This document shows, one piece after another, positions 48,601-60,600 of a stretch of DNA of 64,000 nt; position 1 is the stretch's first letter, and the number at the start of each line of letters is the position of its first letter. Made by a program: the position numbers and the translations under genes. The notes below the pieces were generated by a model that saw nothing but the letters and a program-made list of their open reading frames with translations, searched no databases and was not told the origin of the DNA. The DNA comes from Perognathus longimembris pacificus (lineage: Eukaryota > Chordata > Mammalia > Rodentia > Heteromyidae), in contig NC_063173.1 in the NCBI RefSeq assembly GCF_023159225.1, forward strand, positions 12,500,852 through 12,564,851, in the 5' to 3' direction.

Positions 48601-51600
48601 GTCAGACTCCCATGCAAGAAGTGTGGCCTTTCAGTCCCGAGTCTGTCTCCCATCTGCCTGCCAGGACTCAGCACCTTGGTCTTCTGTTCCCCCTAGTCTG
48701 AGAAGTCAGAGGAGAGGAGATCCTTATTGCTTTATTTACCTAGGCAGGAAAAAGGTTTTCTCACGTAACTTCCCAGATAAGTGTTCAGGGGTAAGTACAG
48801 GATCAGAGGCGGAGACCTCACTGCCCACGGCTCTACACCTTTCTGGACATAGGTTTCCCGTCTCTACTATAGATGCAGATAATCACACTTCAGCTAGGTG
48901 GGCGGATTCAGGAAGAAGCTACTAGCACAGTGCTTGTCAGCTCCCCTTCCCTGATCCAGACTTAGGCTACGGAGTTGTCATCTTTGATGTGGGGAGCTGT
49001 CTGCACCCCATCCTCAAGAGAACTGTAGAGAAGGCGAGGCACTACGGAGATGAAGCAGCAGAAAGTTCGTGACTAAGGCTGGACCCTCTGGCAGCACAGG
49101 AGCCGGGGGGGGGGGGGGCGGGGACGGGGGGCCTCAGTTGCTCTGTCCTCACACGTGGGCTTCTTGTGTCACCTTAGTTAGGGCAGGACTCTACAGTGAC
49201 CTGGAACTTGGCTCCCTTGGTGGAGCTAAGGTGCTGGGAGGTGACAGGTGAGCTTGTCCTGAGCCTGTCTCTTGCCTGTCCTGGCGCTGGGGCCGGGGCT
49301 GCCTGCAGATGGCAGTGTAAGGCAGCTGAGGACTCGGGAAGAAGGAGGGAATGTCTCTTGTCCCTTCCTGGCGGGGACTCTGCATTGCCGAGGACATCGG
49401 GTGTGATCCCAGGAAGTTCACCTCTTCCCTACATTGCTTTCATTGCAGGAAATCGAAAACCTTCTTCTTCTCCGGAATGTGTCGTTTCTGTACAGAAGGC
49501 GTTGGAGGGGTCAGAGCTGGAACTGGCCAAGGTACCGGTGGCACCGATCCACACAGGGCGGGGAGAAGTGGCTGAGAGACTGGGGGGCTGACTCCCTATG
49601 CAGAGGGTTGGGGAGTGCTTTATTTCTGTGGCTCTTGGAAGCTGGGTGTAGGACCAAGACAGCCACCTGTGTACCCTGGAGGCCAGTCCTAGGCAAGGGT
49701 TCGAGAAGTCTGGTCTTCTGACAGAGGTGAATAGACCTGCACTGGAGGCCGAGTGAGGACCCTTAGGAGCCAGTCTCAGCGCGCCGTCCTGTGTTCCCTC
49801 TGCGGGTCTGTGGCGGGCCTTGCCTTTGTGTTTGCCTGCCATGCTGGGCACTTAGCCGTGCAGGAATCTTGGCAGCTTTTTTTTTCTTCATGTTGATGGA
49901 GTCCTTAGGTAAGAAAAACCAAAATCAAAGTGTGTCCTAAGGCTCATTAGCCTGGTGGCCTGGAACTGCTAACTAAAGGCATTTTGGGTGACAGTAGCTC
50001 AGAGTCCTCAAACCTCCCTGAGTAGGAGCTAGGAGCACTGGGTGGGAGCACTGAGTGGGAGCACTTGATGACTGCCTCCTGTGTGGCTTGTAGATAACCA
50101 TGCTGCTCTTGTACCACGCGACCATGAGCTCCCGGAGCTCCCGGGACTGGGAGCAGTTTGAATACAGGATTCAGGTATGCACTTGACTTTGGCCTGGCCT
50201 GTGGGCCCAGCCTGGCTCCCCTCTCCTGTTGCCTTATCTTTTCTTTTTCATTAATTTGGTTATCTTTTTTTTTTTTGCCAGTCCTGGGGCTTGGACTCAG
50301 GGTCTGAGCACTGTCCCTGGCTTCTTTTTGCTCAAGGCTAGCACTCTGCCACTTGAGCCATAGCACCACTTCTGGCCATTTTCTGTATATGTGGTGCTGA
50401 GGAATCGAATCCGGGGCTTCATGTATATGAGGCAAACACTCTTGCCTCTAGGCCATATTCCCAGCCTGGTTATTATCTCTTAAGTAGTTGAACAAAGGGA
50501 TTTCAACTCGTCGTGTGAGTTATGCATACAGTGCATCTTGATTAATGTCATCCCTTCCATCATTCTCCCCCATAGTTCCCATTCATACTGAAATAGCGCA
50601 GCTTGTTTTCTGAAGAACCATGGTTGTAACGGCAGCCATTTCTTACAGAAAATGCTGATGAGAATCACTAAGGAGGAAATAACACTTGCTGGTAATTTCT
50701 TCCCAGATATAACTCCTAACTTTTAAAACAACAGACTTCCCAAAGTCTATTTTTTGTTTTGTTTTGTTTTTTTGGCCAGTCCTGGGGCTTGAACTCAGGG
50801 CCTGGGCACTGTCCCTGGCTTCTTTTTGTTTAAGGCTAGCACTCTTCTACCTCTTGAGCCACAGCACCACTTCTGGCTTTTTCAGTTTATGTGGTGCTGA
50901 GGAATCGAACCCAGGGCTTCATGCATGCTAGGCAAGCACTCTACTGCTAAGCCACATTCCCAGCCCCCAAAGTCTGTTTTTTAATGTGTGTATTTAACTA
51001 TGTTGTATATTTGAATAGTGCATAGAAATTAAATTCTCTTTTCATGAATGTTGCCTCTGTGTGTGAGTGTGTGTGTGTGTGTGTGTGTAAAAAACACACT
51101 CCATCTCATTCCTTCCCCTGTTGCCAACAGTGGTGCTAGAAGCTATGTGGTCACAGAGCTTGTAAGGAATCTTACTCTGATGTACTTGGAGGGGAGGCAG
51201 TGGGGAGGGAGGCAAGTGGGGGGATGTGCAGTGCGATCCTGCCTGCTGTGTCTCCTGAAGGAGGGTGGGACAGAAGATGAAGGTGATGAGGGCTGGAAGG
51301 TGGCCTCTGCTCTGCCTGGATGGGAGGCGGGCTCTGGCTTCTTGAGCTGGCTGCTGGAGGCATCTTACGACCCAGAGAGCTGACCCGGTGGATTGGTGTC
51401 TGTGGTCTCTGTGTCTTTTTTTTTTTGCCAGTTCTGGGCCTTGGACTCGGCCTGAGCACTGTCCCTGGCCTCTTTTTGCTCAAGGTTAGTACTCTGCCAC
51501 TTGAGCCACAGCGCCACTTCAGGCCGTTTTCTATATATGGGGTGCGGGGGAATCGAACCTAGGGCTTCGTGTATACAAGGCAAGCACTCTTGCCACTAGG

Positions 51601-54600
51601 CCATATTCCCAGCCCCATGGTCTCTGTATCCTTTCTCACTGGGCCTGGCAGGGTGTGGGTCTGGGCCTTGGGGCTTTGAATCAGAGAGGAGGAATGGGGT
51701 CCGTCAGTGTCTGGGGCTCAGGAACCTGAGATTGGCAGGAGTAGAGTCCTGAGCCCTCCCGCGCTCTTCTCTGATTGCATATGAGGCTCCTTTTCTCCTC
51801 CCATGGCGTAGGCTGAGTTAGCTGTCATCCTGAAGTTCATGCTAGACCATGAAGATGGACTGAATCTTAATGAGGATCTACAGAACTTTCTGGCAAAAGG
51901 TGAGTAGGCCACTCCTGAGGATCCCCTCATCTGTGTGGATTGCAGTGGTTGTGGAACATAGTGGGAGTGTGTTCCCCAACACATGACATAGGGTCAGTAC
52001 TCAGGAATAAAGTGTTTTTATTTTTGTCAGTTGTGGGGCTTAAACGCAGGGCCTGGAAGTTGTCCCTGAGCTCTTTTGTTCAAGGCTAGTGCTCTACCAC
52101 TTTGAGCCACAGCTCCACTTCTGATTTTGGGGGTGGTTAGTTGGGGATAAGAATTTGCCAGACTTTCCTGCGCAGGCTGACTTTGAACTGTGATCTGCTC
52201 AGATCTCAGCCGCATGAGTAGCTAGTGTCACAGGCATGAGCCACCAGTGCCTGGCCCAATGTGTTTTTAAACAGTCATGAGTCTAGGCTTAGAAGCTGGG
52301 AACAGATAATTCGCTTTCCTTCCAGGAAGCTCATATTCTGGGTGGGAGGCAGGTACATAACAACCAGCAAGGACAATAGGAAGCCAAGTATGGAACATGC
52401 CAGATGGCTCCTGGCGGTCCAACCGAAAGCGAGAGCCTTGCCATTGTCAGCTGAGGACCCTGACAGGTTTGGGCAGGCTCTCTTCTGGCTGTTGAATTGG
52501 GGCTGCTGTGTATGTTGAGGTCTGTGAGGTGGGACTGGGAGCGCAGCGTGCCGAGAGCTCTGGGCCGGATGTGGGTGTGCAGGGTGACCACTGGGCTGCA
52601 GGAACCACGGCACAGCACAGGGGAGGAGGAGGGACAGAGGGGAGTGAAGAGAGAGCAGACTCCTGCCAAAGTGCTCATGGGAACCAAGGGAAGAGGCGGT
52701 TTGGAGAAAGGACACCTTGGTTTAGTAAGAGCTCAGAAGGGGAGAGATCTGGAATGGAAGGTGGCTGCAGCATGAGAAGCAGTCGGGAGCTGGAGGGAGC
52801 CCCTGCACAGGACTCGACTGGATTGGGTAGTGTTGACATGGAAACGTTGCACCTGATTTTGGTTGGATACGGACCTCCACTGTCATGTTCCACCTAACCC
52901 CTCCTCTGCACAAAAATGTCAGCAGATCCACCCCTAGAAGGCAAGTTCTCACATGGTGTGAGAATGCATGCAGGTGGGCCTGGCCTGTAATCGCACTGAG
53001 GAAATAGGATCGAGGTTTGAGACTCCATGTCAACAAAGACGCCACGCGCCGTTGCACTTGCCTATCACCCTAGCCGAGTGGGAGCTATAGTTAGGGGGAC
53101 TGTGGTTCAAGGCCAGACCTGGGAAAAAGTATGAGACCCCTGAAAATAAAAGCCCACAGGGGTGGGGGTGTATCTTGAGTGGTGGAGGCCTAAGTTCAAG
53201 CGCTGGTACTACCTTCCCCTCCCCCCTCCAAAACGTGCAGTCCTTTCACTCCTGCACTGATGTTGTCTGTCTGTCTTCTCTCCCGCAGCGTCCGTCCCTT
53301 CCACCTGCTCTGGCACATTGTCTGAAGGGCTCTCCCCACCCAGCCACCAGGGCAAGAGGGATGTTCGCTTTCTAGAGCTCCAGAGAGTTGCCTCCTCTTC
53401 GAGTGGGAACAGGTATGTCCGGGCGCGGGCCTCCATGCCTGGCCTTCCGGAGGCTGAGCTGCTGGCCTGGGTCTCCCCGTGCGAGGAACCGTCACGCCAG
53501 GCCGCTCTCTCCATTCTCTGTATATGGAATTCCTTTTTCCTTGGAGAATATGTACCCAATTCCCCCCCCGCCCCCCCCAAGACAGCAAGGCATAGAGAGA
53601 AGCAAGAGATGTCCGGGTCATGTGACAAGGTAGCACAGCAGATGGAAGCCTGGGGCTCGGGCCTCGCGGCCAGTGCTCCCTTCCCAGGCTGCCGCTCATT
53701 GCTTCCCATCGTGGGCTCTCCCCCTGGCACCTGCATCACCTCCTTCCTGCCTCAGCTTCCCCTCAGGTTCTCCAGCCTCCCCCATGGGTGACATCCTGCA
53801 GACCCCACAGTTCCAGGTGAGGCGGCTGAAGAAACAGCTGGCAGATGAAAGGAACAACCGAGACGAGCTGGAACTGGAGCTGGCCGAGAACCGCAAGCTC
53901 CTCACCGAGAAAGGTAGGTGACGGGCGGGCCGCAGGCGCAGGCACCTGGGACTTCTCTCCAGGGGAGCGCTGGTGACAGCGTCGCCTCCCACAGTTGTCC
54001 CCTCCGCTGGCCCGGCGTCAGGCCGACCTCCCGGGAGCTGCGGTCTGTTCTTGCCCCCACGCCCCCTTTCCCGTAGACTGGACGCTGCGCGCCTCCTCCC
54101 TCCTCCTGCTCCATGGCTCTGTGCTCACTCTCCTCCCCCCCTCCCCGCCACGGGGCAGACACACAGATGGCCCTGATGCAGCAGCGCATCGACCGCCTGG
54201 CCCTGCTGAGCGAGAAGCAGGCGGCCAGCCCGCCGGAGCCGCGGGAGCTGGAGGAGCTGCACAGCAAGAACGAGAGGTACGGCTCGCCCCGCCCTCACCT
54301 GCCAGCCCCGCCTCCGGTTCTGAGCACCCCCCCTTCTCACTAATCCCCCCCCCCCCCCAGCCTCACCGTGCGGCTCCATGAGACTCTGAAACAGTGCCAG
54401 GACCTGAAGACTGAGAAGAGCCAGATGGATCGCAAAATTAGCCAGCTTTCTGAGGAGAACGGCGACCTTTCCTTCAAGGTCAGGGGGCCGCTGGCTTGTG
54501 TGTCTTCGCCGAGCCCCGTGTCCTTGGCCCCTTTCCTTGTCCTGTGACTGGCTGCGGCCAGGGTCCTTGCTTGTGGCCCTGCAGGTTCATGGTCGGTCCT

Positions 54601-57600
54601 GAGAGGGAAGTGTGGTTAGCTGTGGTTGGATGGGAGGGGCAGGATCTGCGCAGGCGCTGCCCTGGCTTCGACCCTGGGTGATGGGCCTCCTCTTCGTCTC
54701 AGCTGCGGGAATTTGCCAGTCACTTGCAGCAACTGCAGGGGGCACTCAACGAGCTGACCGAGGAGCACAACAAGGCCACTCAGGAGTGGGTGGAGAAGCA
54801 GGCCCGTTTCGAGAAGGAGCTGGGCACGGCCCTGCAGGACAAGGTACCATCTGGTGGGGAGGCGGCCACATGGGAGACGTGTGCAGGGCGAGCTCAGTCT
54901 ACTTGCTGGCTCTCCGGGCCCTCGGGGCGTAGATGTCTTCTCAGGGTTCGGTAATGTGCTGTGGTGGCATGGCGTGGCTTAAGTCCAGGACACTGTGACT
55001 GCTGGCGTAGCTCTCGGATAAGGTAACCTGTGACAAGGGAAGCCAAGCCAAGCGCCCCCTGCTGAAGCACTGCCAGTTAGCACCAGCGGCGCCTTGCACG
55101 TGGGCCTCTTTTACCCGAAGCTGGGGCTTTTGTGACTTGGGAACACGTACATGGCCTTCTCGGGTTGAGCATCTCTAATCTTCAACATCCAGAACTTTTT
55201 TTGGAGACAGAATCGAGCTGTGCAGCCCAAGTTGACCTTGACTATCCCGTTCCCACCTCCTGCATGCTGGGATCGCACCATGCTTGGCTCAAAGTCCAAA
55301 ACGTTCTGAGCATGATTGTTGGAGCTTGGAAGGATGCTCAAGTTTTATTGCTGTTGTTTGTTTTGTTTTGTTTTTTTGCCAGTCCTGGGGCTTGGACTCA
55401 GGGCCTGAGCACTGTCCCTGGTTTCTTTTTGCTCAAGGCTCACACTCTACCATTTGAGCCACAGCGCCACTTCTGGCTTTTTCTATATGTGTGGTGCCTG
55501 GGAATCGAACCCAGGGTTTCATGTATACGAGGCGAGCACTTTACCACTAGGCCATATTCCCAGCCAGTTTTATTGGTATTAATAAGAACTAAACTTGGCC
55601 ATTTGTTAAAACCATGTAGCCGTTGCACGAGGGACGTAGCATCTGGAGTCAGGTTCGCTTTAGAGGTGCATCGGGGCAGTGCCCGCTACTAGCCAGCAGT
55701 GGTGGGAGGTGGCACAGAGCTGATGTTTTCATGCTGGTGCTGAAGTGGGACCTCGGGGGGTGAGGACTGAGGAAGGCTATGCAAGAAGGAATTGGAAGTA
55801 AGTGCGGTAGCTCACGTTGTGATTTCACTCAGTCCTGGAACGTGGGGCTGGAAAGGTCCCTTGTGGGTCCAGGCCCGTGGCTTTCTAAGTCAAGGCAGTG
55901 GGACACGTAGGCAACGGAGCGCCAGGCTTCAGAGCAGTGGCGAGGCCGGGGATGGGCCAGGGCTCCTTGCCCCGCTCTCTTTACACGAGTCACTCTACTT
56001 CTAGAAATGCCTTGAAGAAAAGAATGAAATCCTCCAGGGAAAAGTTTCACAGCTGGAAGAGCATTTGTCCCAGCTGCAGGAGAACGCTCCGCAGGAGAAG
56101 GGCGAGGTGCTGGGCGACGCGCTGCAGGTAGGCATGCCCACGCGCAGCCAGGAAGGCCCGGGTGCGGGGGCTGTTCCCACGCAGCGTCGTGCTGATCCCC
56201 GTGCATCTCTTCTACCAGCTGGAGGCCCTGAAGCAAGAGGCAGCCACTCTTGCTGCGAACAACACCCAGCTCCAGGCCAGGGTGGAGACGCTGGAGCAGG
56301 AGCGCGGCCAGCAGGAGGCCCAGCTGCTTGCCGAGAGAGGCCGCTTCGAAGAAGAAAAGCAGCAGCTGGCCAGCCTGATTGCCGACCTGCAGAGCTCCGT
56401 GTCCAGCCTGGGTCAGGCCAAGGAGGAGCTGGAGCAGGCCTCCCAGGCCCAGGGGGCGCAGCTGGCTGCCCAGGTGGCCTCCCTGACCGCAGAGCTCGCC
56501 ACACTCAACGCCACGCTCCGGCAGCAGGACCAGGAGCTGAGCGGCCTGAAGCAGCAGGCCCAGAAGGAGCAGGCCCAGCTCGCGCAGAGCCTGCAGCAGC
56601 AGGAGCACACGGCGCAGGGCCTCCGCCGCCAGCTGGAGGAGCTGGGCAGCCGTCTGAAGGAGAAGGAGCAGCAGCTGGAGGAGGCGGCCCAGGAGCAGGC
56701 GGCCGCCAAGCGGGACCATGCCCAGCAGCTGGCGGCCGCGGCCGACGCCCGCGAGGCCGCCTTACGGGAGCGGGATGCCGCTCGCCAGCAGCTCGAGGCG
56801 CTGGAGAAGGAGAAGGCTGCGAAACTGGACATGCTGCAGCAGCAACTTCGGGCTGCCAAGGAGGCCCAGGACGGCGCCCGGACCTCGGTGACGCAGGCCC
56901 AGCGGGAGAAGGCGGAGTTGAGCCAAAAGGTGGAGGAGCTCCAGACCCAGGTTGAAGCAGGCCACAAGAAGTGGCGCGAGGCCCAGGGCCAGGTGACAGA
57001 GCTGGAGGCCCAGCTGAAGGCTGAGCAGCAAAAAGCAACTGAGCGAGAAAGGATGGCCCAGGAGAAAGGCCAGCTCCAGGAGCAGCTGCAGGCCCTGGAG
57101 GAGTCCTTGAAGATCACCAAGGGCAGCCTGGAGGAGGAGAAGCTCCGGGCCGCAGAGGCGCTGGAGGAGAAGCGGCGCCGCGTCTCCGAGCTGGAGGCAG
57201 AGTCGCGAAGCCTGGCAGAGCGGCAGAAGCAGGAACGGAAGGAGCTAGAAGAGGAGAAGGCTGGGCGCAAGGGGCTAGAGGCCCGGCTACAGCAGCTTGG
57301 GGAGGCCCATCGGGCTGAGACGGAGGCCCTGCGGCGGGAGCTGGCCGAGGCCGCGGCCTCCCAGCGCAGGGCCGAGAGCGAGCGGGAGCGGCTGGCCAAG
57401 GAGGCGGCGGCCTGGCGGGAGCGGTGTGAGGAGCGGCAGCGGGAGGAGGCCCAGCTGGCCACGCTGAGGGAGGAGCGCGACAGGGCCCGCCACGAGCTGC
57501 AGGAGGCCAAGAAGATGGCACAGGCAGAGTCCCACAACGAGCGCCAGATCAGCCGGCAGCAGAGTGAGCTAGCTCAGCTCCACGCCAGCCTGGCCAGAGC

Positions 57601-60600
57601 CCTCCAACAGGTCCAAGAGAAGGAGGTCAGGGCCCAGAAGCTGGCGAGCGACCTGTCCACTCTGCAGGAGAAGATGGCGGCCACCAGCAAGGAGGTGGTC
57701 CGCCTGGAGGCCTTGGTGCGCAAGGCAGGCGAGCAGCAGGAAACCACCTCCCAGGACGTGATGAAGGAGCCCCCGAGGGCCAGAGACAGGGAGGCCGAGT
57801 GGCTGGAAGAGCATCCGGGACGGCCGTTCTGCAGCACGCAGGCCGCACTGCAAGCCATGGAGCGCGAGGCCGAGCAGATGGGCAGCGAGCTGGAGAGGCT
57901 GCGGGCGGCGCTCATGGAGAGTCAGGGGCAGCAGCAGGAGGAGCGCGGGCAGCAGCAAAGGGAGCTGGCAAGGCTGACCCAGGAGCATGGCCAGGCCCAG
58001 GCTGACCTCGCCCTGGAGAAGGCGGCCAAGGCAGAGCTGGAGATGCGGCTGCAGAATGTGCTCAACGAACAGCGGGTGGAGTTTGCCAGCCTGCAAGAGG
58101 CGCTGGCCCAAGCGCTGGCCGAGAAGGAGAGCAAGGACCAGGAGCTGGCCGCGCTTCGTGGGCAGGAGGCAGCCCAAAGCGCAGAGCTGAGGGAGCTTCA
58201 GCAAGCCCTGGAGCGGCTCAGGGCACAGCTGGACCAGAAGGCACGGGAGCAGCAGCCCTCGGCGGGGGCCGGCGATGGGGCCGGCGCTTCTGCAGGAGGC
58301 CGCGCGGAGGCGGCCGGCGGGGAGGCTGCGGTGCCCGAGCTGGAGGCGCTGCGGGCGGAAGTGAGCCAGCTGGAGCAGCGGGGTCGCCAGCAGCAGGAGC
58401 AGGCCGACGGCCTGGCGCGCAGCCTGGAGGGCGAGCGCGCCGCCCGGGCCGAGCAGGACAGGACCCTGGAGGCCCTGCGGGCCCAGTTAGGGGAGAAGGC
58501 CCGGGAGCTGGAGCACAGCCAGGCCGCCTCGGCGTCCGCCCAGAGGGAGCTGAGCGCCCTGCGCGCCAAGGCTCAGGAGCACAGCAAGGCTGAGGAGGAG
58601 TGGAAGGCCCAGGTGGCCCGGGGCCAGCAGGAGGTGGAGAGGAAGGGCAGCCTCATCAGCAGCTTGGAGGAGGAGGTGTCCATCCTGAACCGGCAGGTCC
58701 TGGAGAAGGAGGGCGAGAGCAAGGAGCTCAAGTGCCTGGTGGCTGCCGAGTCGGAGAAGAGCCAGAAGCTGGAGGAGAGGCTGCGCCTGCTCCAGGCCGA
58801 GACGGCCAGCAGCAGTGCGCGGGCGGCCGAGCGCAGCTCCGCCCTGCGGGAGGAGGTGCAGAGCCTGCGGGAGGAGGTGGAGAAGCAGCGCGGGGCCGCC
58901 GAGAGCCTGCGGCAGGAGCTGGCCTCGCAGGCCGAGCGAGCCGAGGAGCTGGGCCAGGAGCTGAAGGCGTGGCAGGAGAAGTTCTTCCAGAAGGAGCAGG
59001 CCCTGTCGGCCCTGCAGCTGGAGCACACCAGCACGCAGGCGCTGGCGAGCGAGCTGCTGCCGGCCAAGCACCTGTGCCAGCAGCTGCAGGCCGAGCAGGC
59101 GGCGGCCGAGAAGCGCCACCGGGAGGAGCTGGAGCAGAGCAAGCAGGCGGCCGGCGGGCTGCGGGCCGAGCTGCTGCGGGCGCAGCGCGAGCTGGCGGAG
59201 CTGGCGCCCCTGCGGCAGAAGGTGGCGGAGCAGGAGCGGGCGGCCCAGCAGCTGCGGGCCGAGAAGGCCAGCTACGCCGAGCAGCTGAGCGTGCTCAAGA
59301 AGGCGCACGGCCTGCTGGCCGAGGAGAACCGGGGGCTGGGCGAGCGGGCCAGCCTGGGCCGGCAGTTCCTGGAGGTGGAGCTGGACCAGGCCCGGGAGAA
59401 GTACGTGCAGGAGCTGGCCGCGGTGCGGGCGGACGCCGAGGCCCGCCTGGCCGACATGCAGCGCGAGGCGCAGAGCGCCGCCCGCGAGCTGGAGGTGATG
59501 ACGGCCAAGTACGAGGGGGCCAAGGTGAAGGTCCTGGAGGAGAGGCAGCGCTTCCAGGAGGAGCGGCAGAAGCTCACTGCCCAGGTAAGGCGCCCCGCGT
59601 GCCCAGGCCGGGCCCCCTCCCTGCTGGGGAGCCGAGAAGGAGGGGCGCTGGCATGGCCCCCCTTGCCCCGGAGGAGGAATCCCAGCGCGCGCCCTCCCGC
59701 CCAGCCGCGTCCCCAGCCTCGACCACCCGCGCCTAGTCCCTGCGGGACGCTGCCAGCGCCCCGGCCCGGCGAGCCCGGCACCCGGGGCCCCGTCTCACTG
59801 TCTCCGTTGCCCCCACGCGCAGGTGGAGCAGCTAGAGGTATTTCAGAGAGAGCAGTCTAAGCAGGTAATGCCGGGGGTGCTCGCTAAGTGCTGGCTGCTT
59901 AAGCGGTGACCAGCGTCGCCGTCGCATGAGCCCGGCCGCAGCTTGCCTCGCCCGCCCGCCCCCGTTGCCGGCTGTTTGTGAAGGGGCGGGGCGCCCAGGA
60001 GGCCGCCTCCGCCACCCCAGGTCGGCCTCCACCCTCTCCCCCCTCATCCACCCGTCAGGGACAGAGGGCACCCCGGCTCGCGCAGGGCCGCCTCCACCCC
60101 GCTCAGCTTAGGCCTTCGTTCCCGTGGCGTGGACTCAGCTGAGCCCCCGAGGAGGCTCACGCGGCAGTGCTGGCGGGGTGGAGGGGGGCTAGAGCGCCAG
60201 CACCCACGCCTCCGGGGCCTGAGACACCACGCCTGTGTACTGGGGAGTTGGCGAGATCACTGCCACCCTCCTTCCCGTCAGCACAGGCCTGAAGACTCTG
60301 GCCCTCCGTGCTTCCTGTCGCGCCCCCAACCCAACCCCCCCTGTAAGCCTGACACGGTGGAGGACCATCGACAAGCAAACAGTTAGCAATGGAGCCCTTG
60401 CCTGCCCCCCTCTGCTGCCTGGCCACGCCTCCTCTCCCACAATGCCTGGAGGAGCCAGGGGTGCTTGTGTGTGGCTGCTTCGTGGGAGTGGGGGGCTTGT
60501 GTGCATGGGCTGCCCTCGCTCTTGTCCCCCCCCCACCCCATGCTAACCGTGCTGCCGCATGGCTCGCACCGGCACTAACAGCTCACGGTGACGGAAGAGA

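Larger units (their letters stand above)
50175..51811 (+). other. NUMA1 intron after coding exon 5
   Basis: 1,637 nt with three - strand IDL-Geo copies and a TG repeat (51056-51088). Confidence 0.8.

Noticed and set aside
53756..53766. Second AG acceptor 11 nt into exon 8
   Set aside because: Using it would shift the frame out of NuMA.
56413..59308. Long antisense ORFs across the giant NUMA1 exon (up to 374 codons)
   Set aside because: They mirror the G/C-ending codons of the sense coiled coil, are low in complexity and have no recognised family.
57799..59736. Alternative-frame Gly/Ala-rich ORFs inside exon 13 (for example 58600-59736)
   Set aside because: Frame-shifted shadows of the NUMA1 coding frame.
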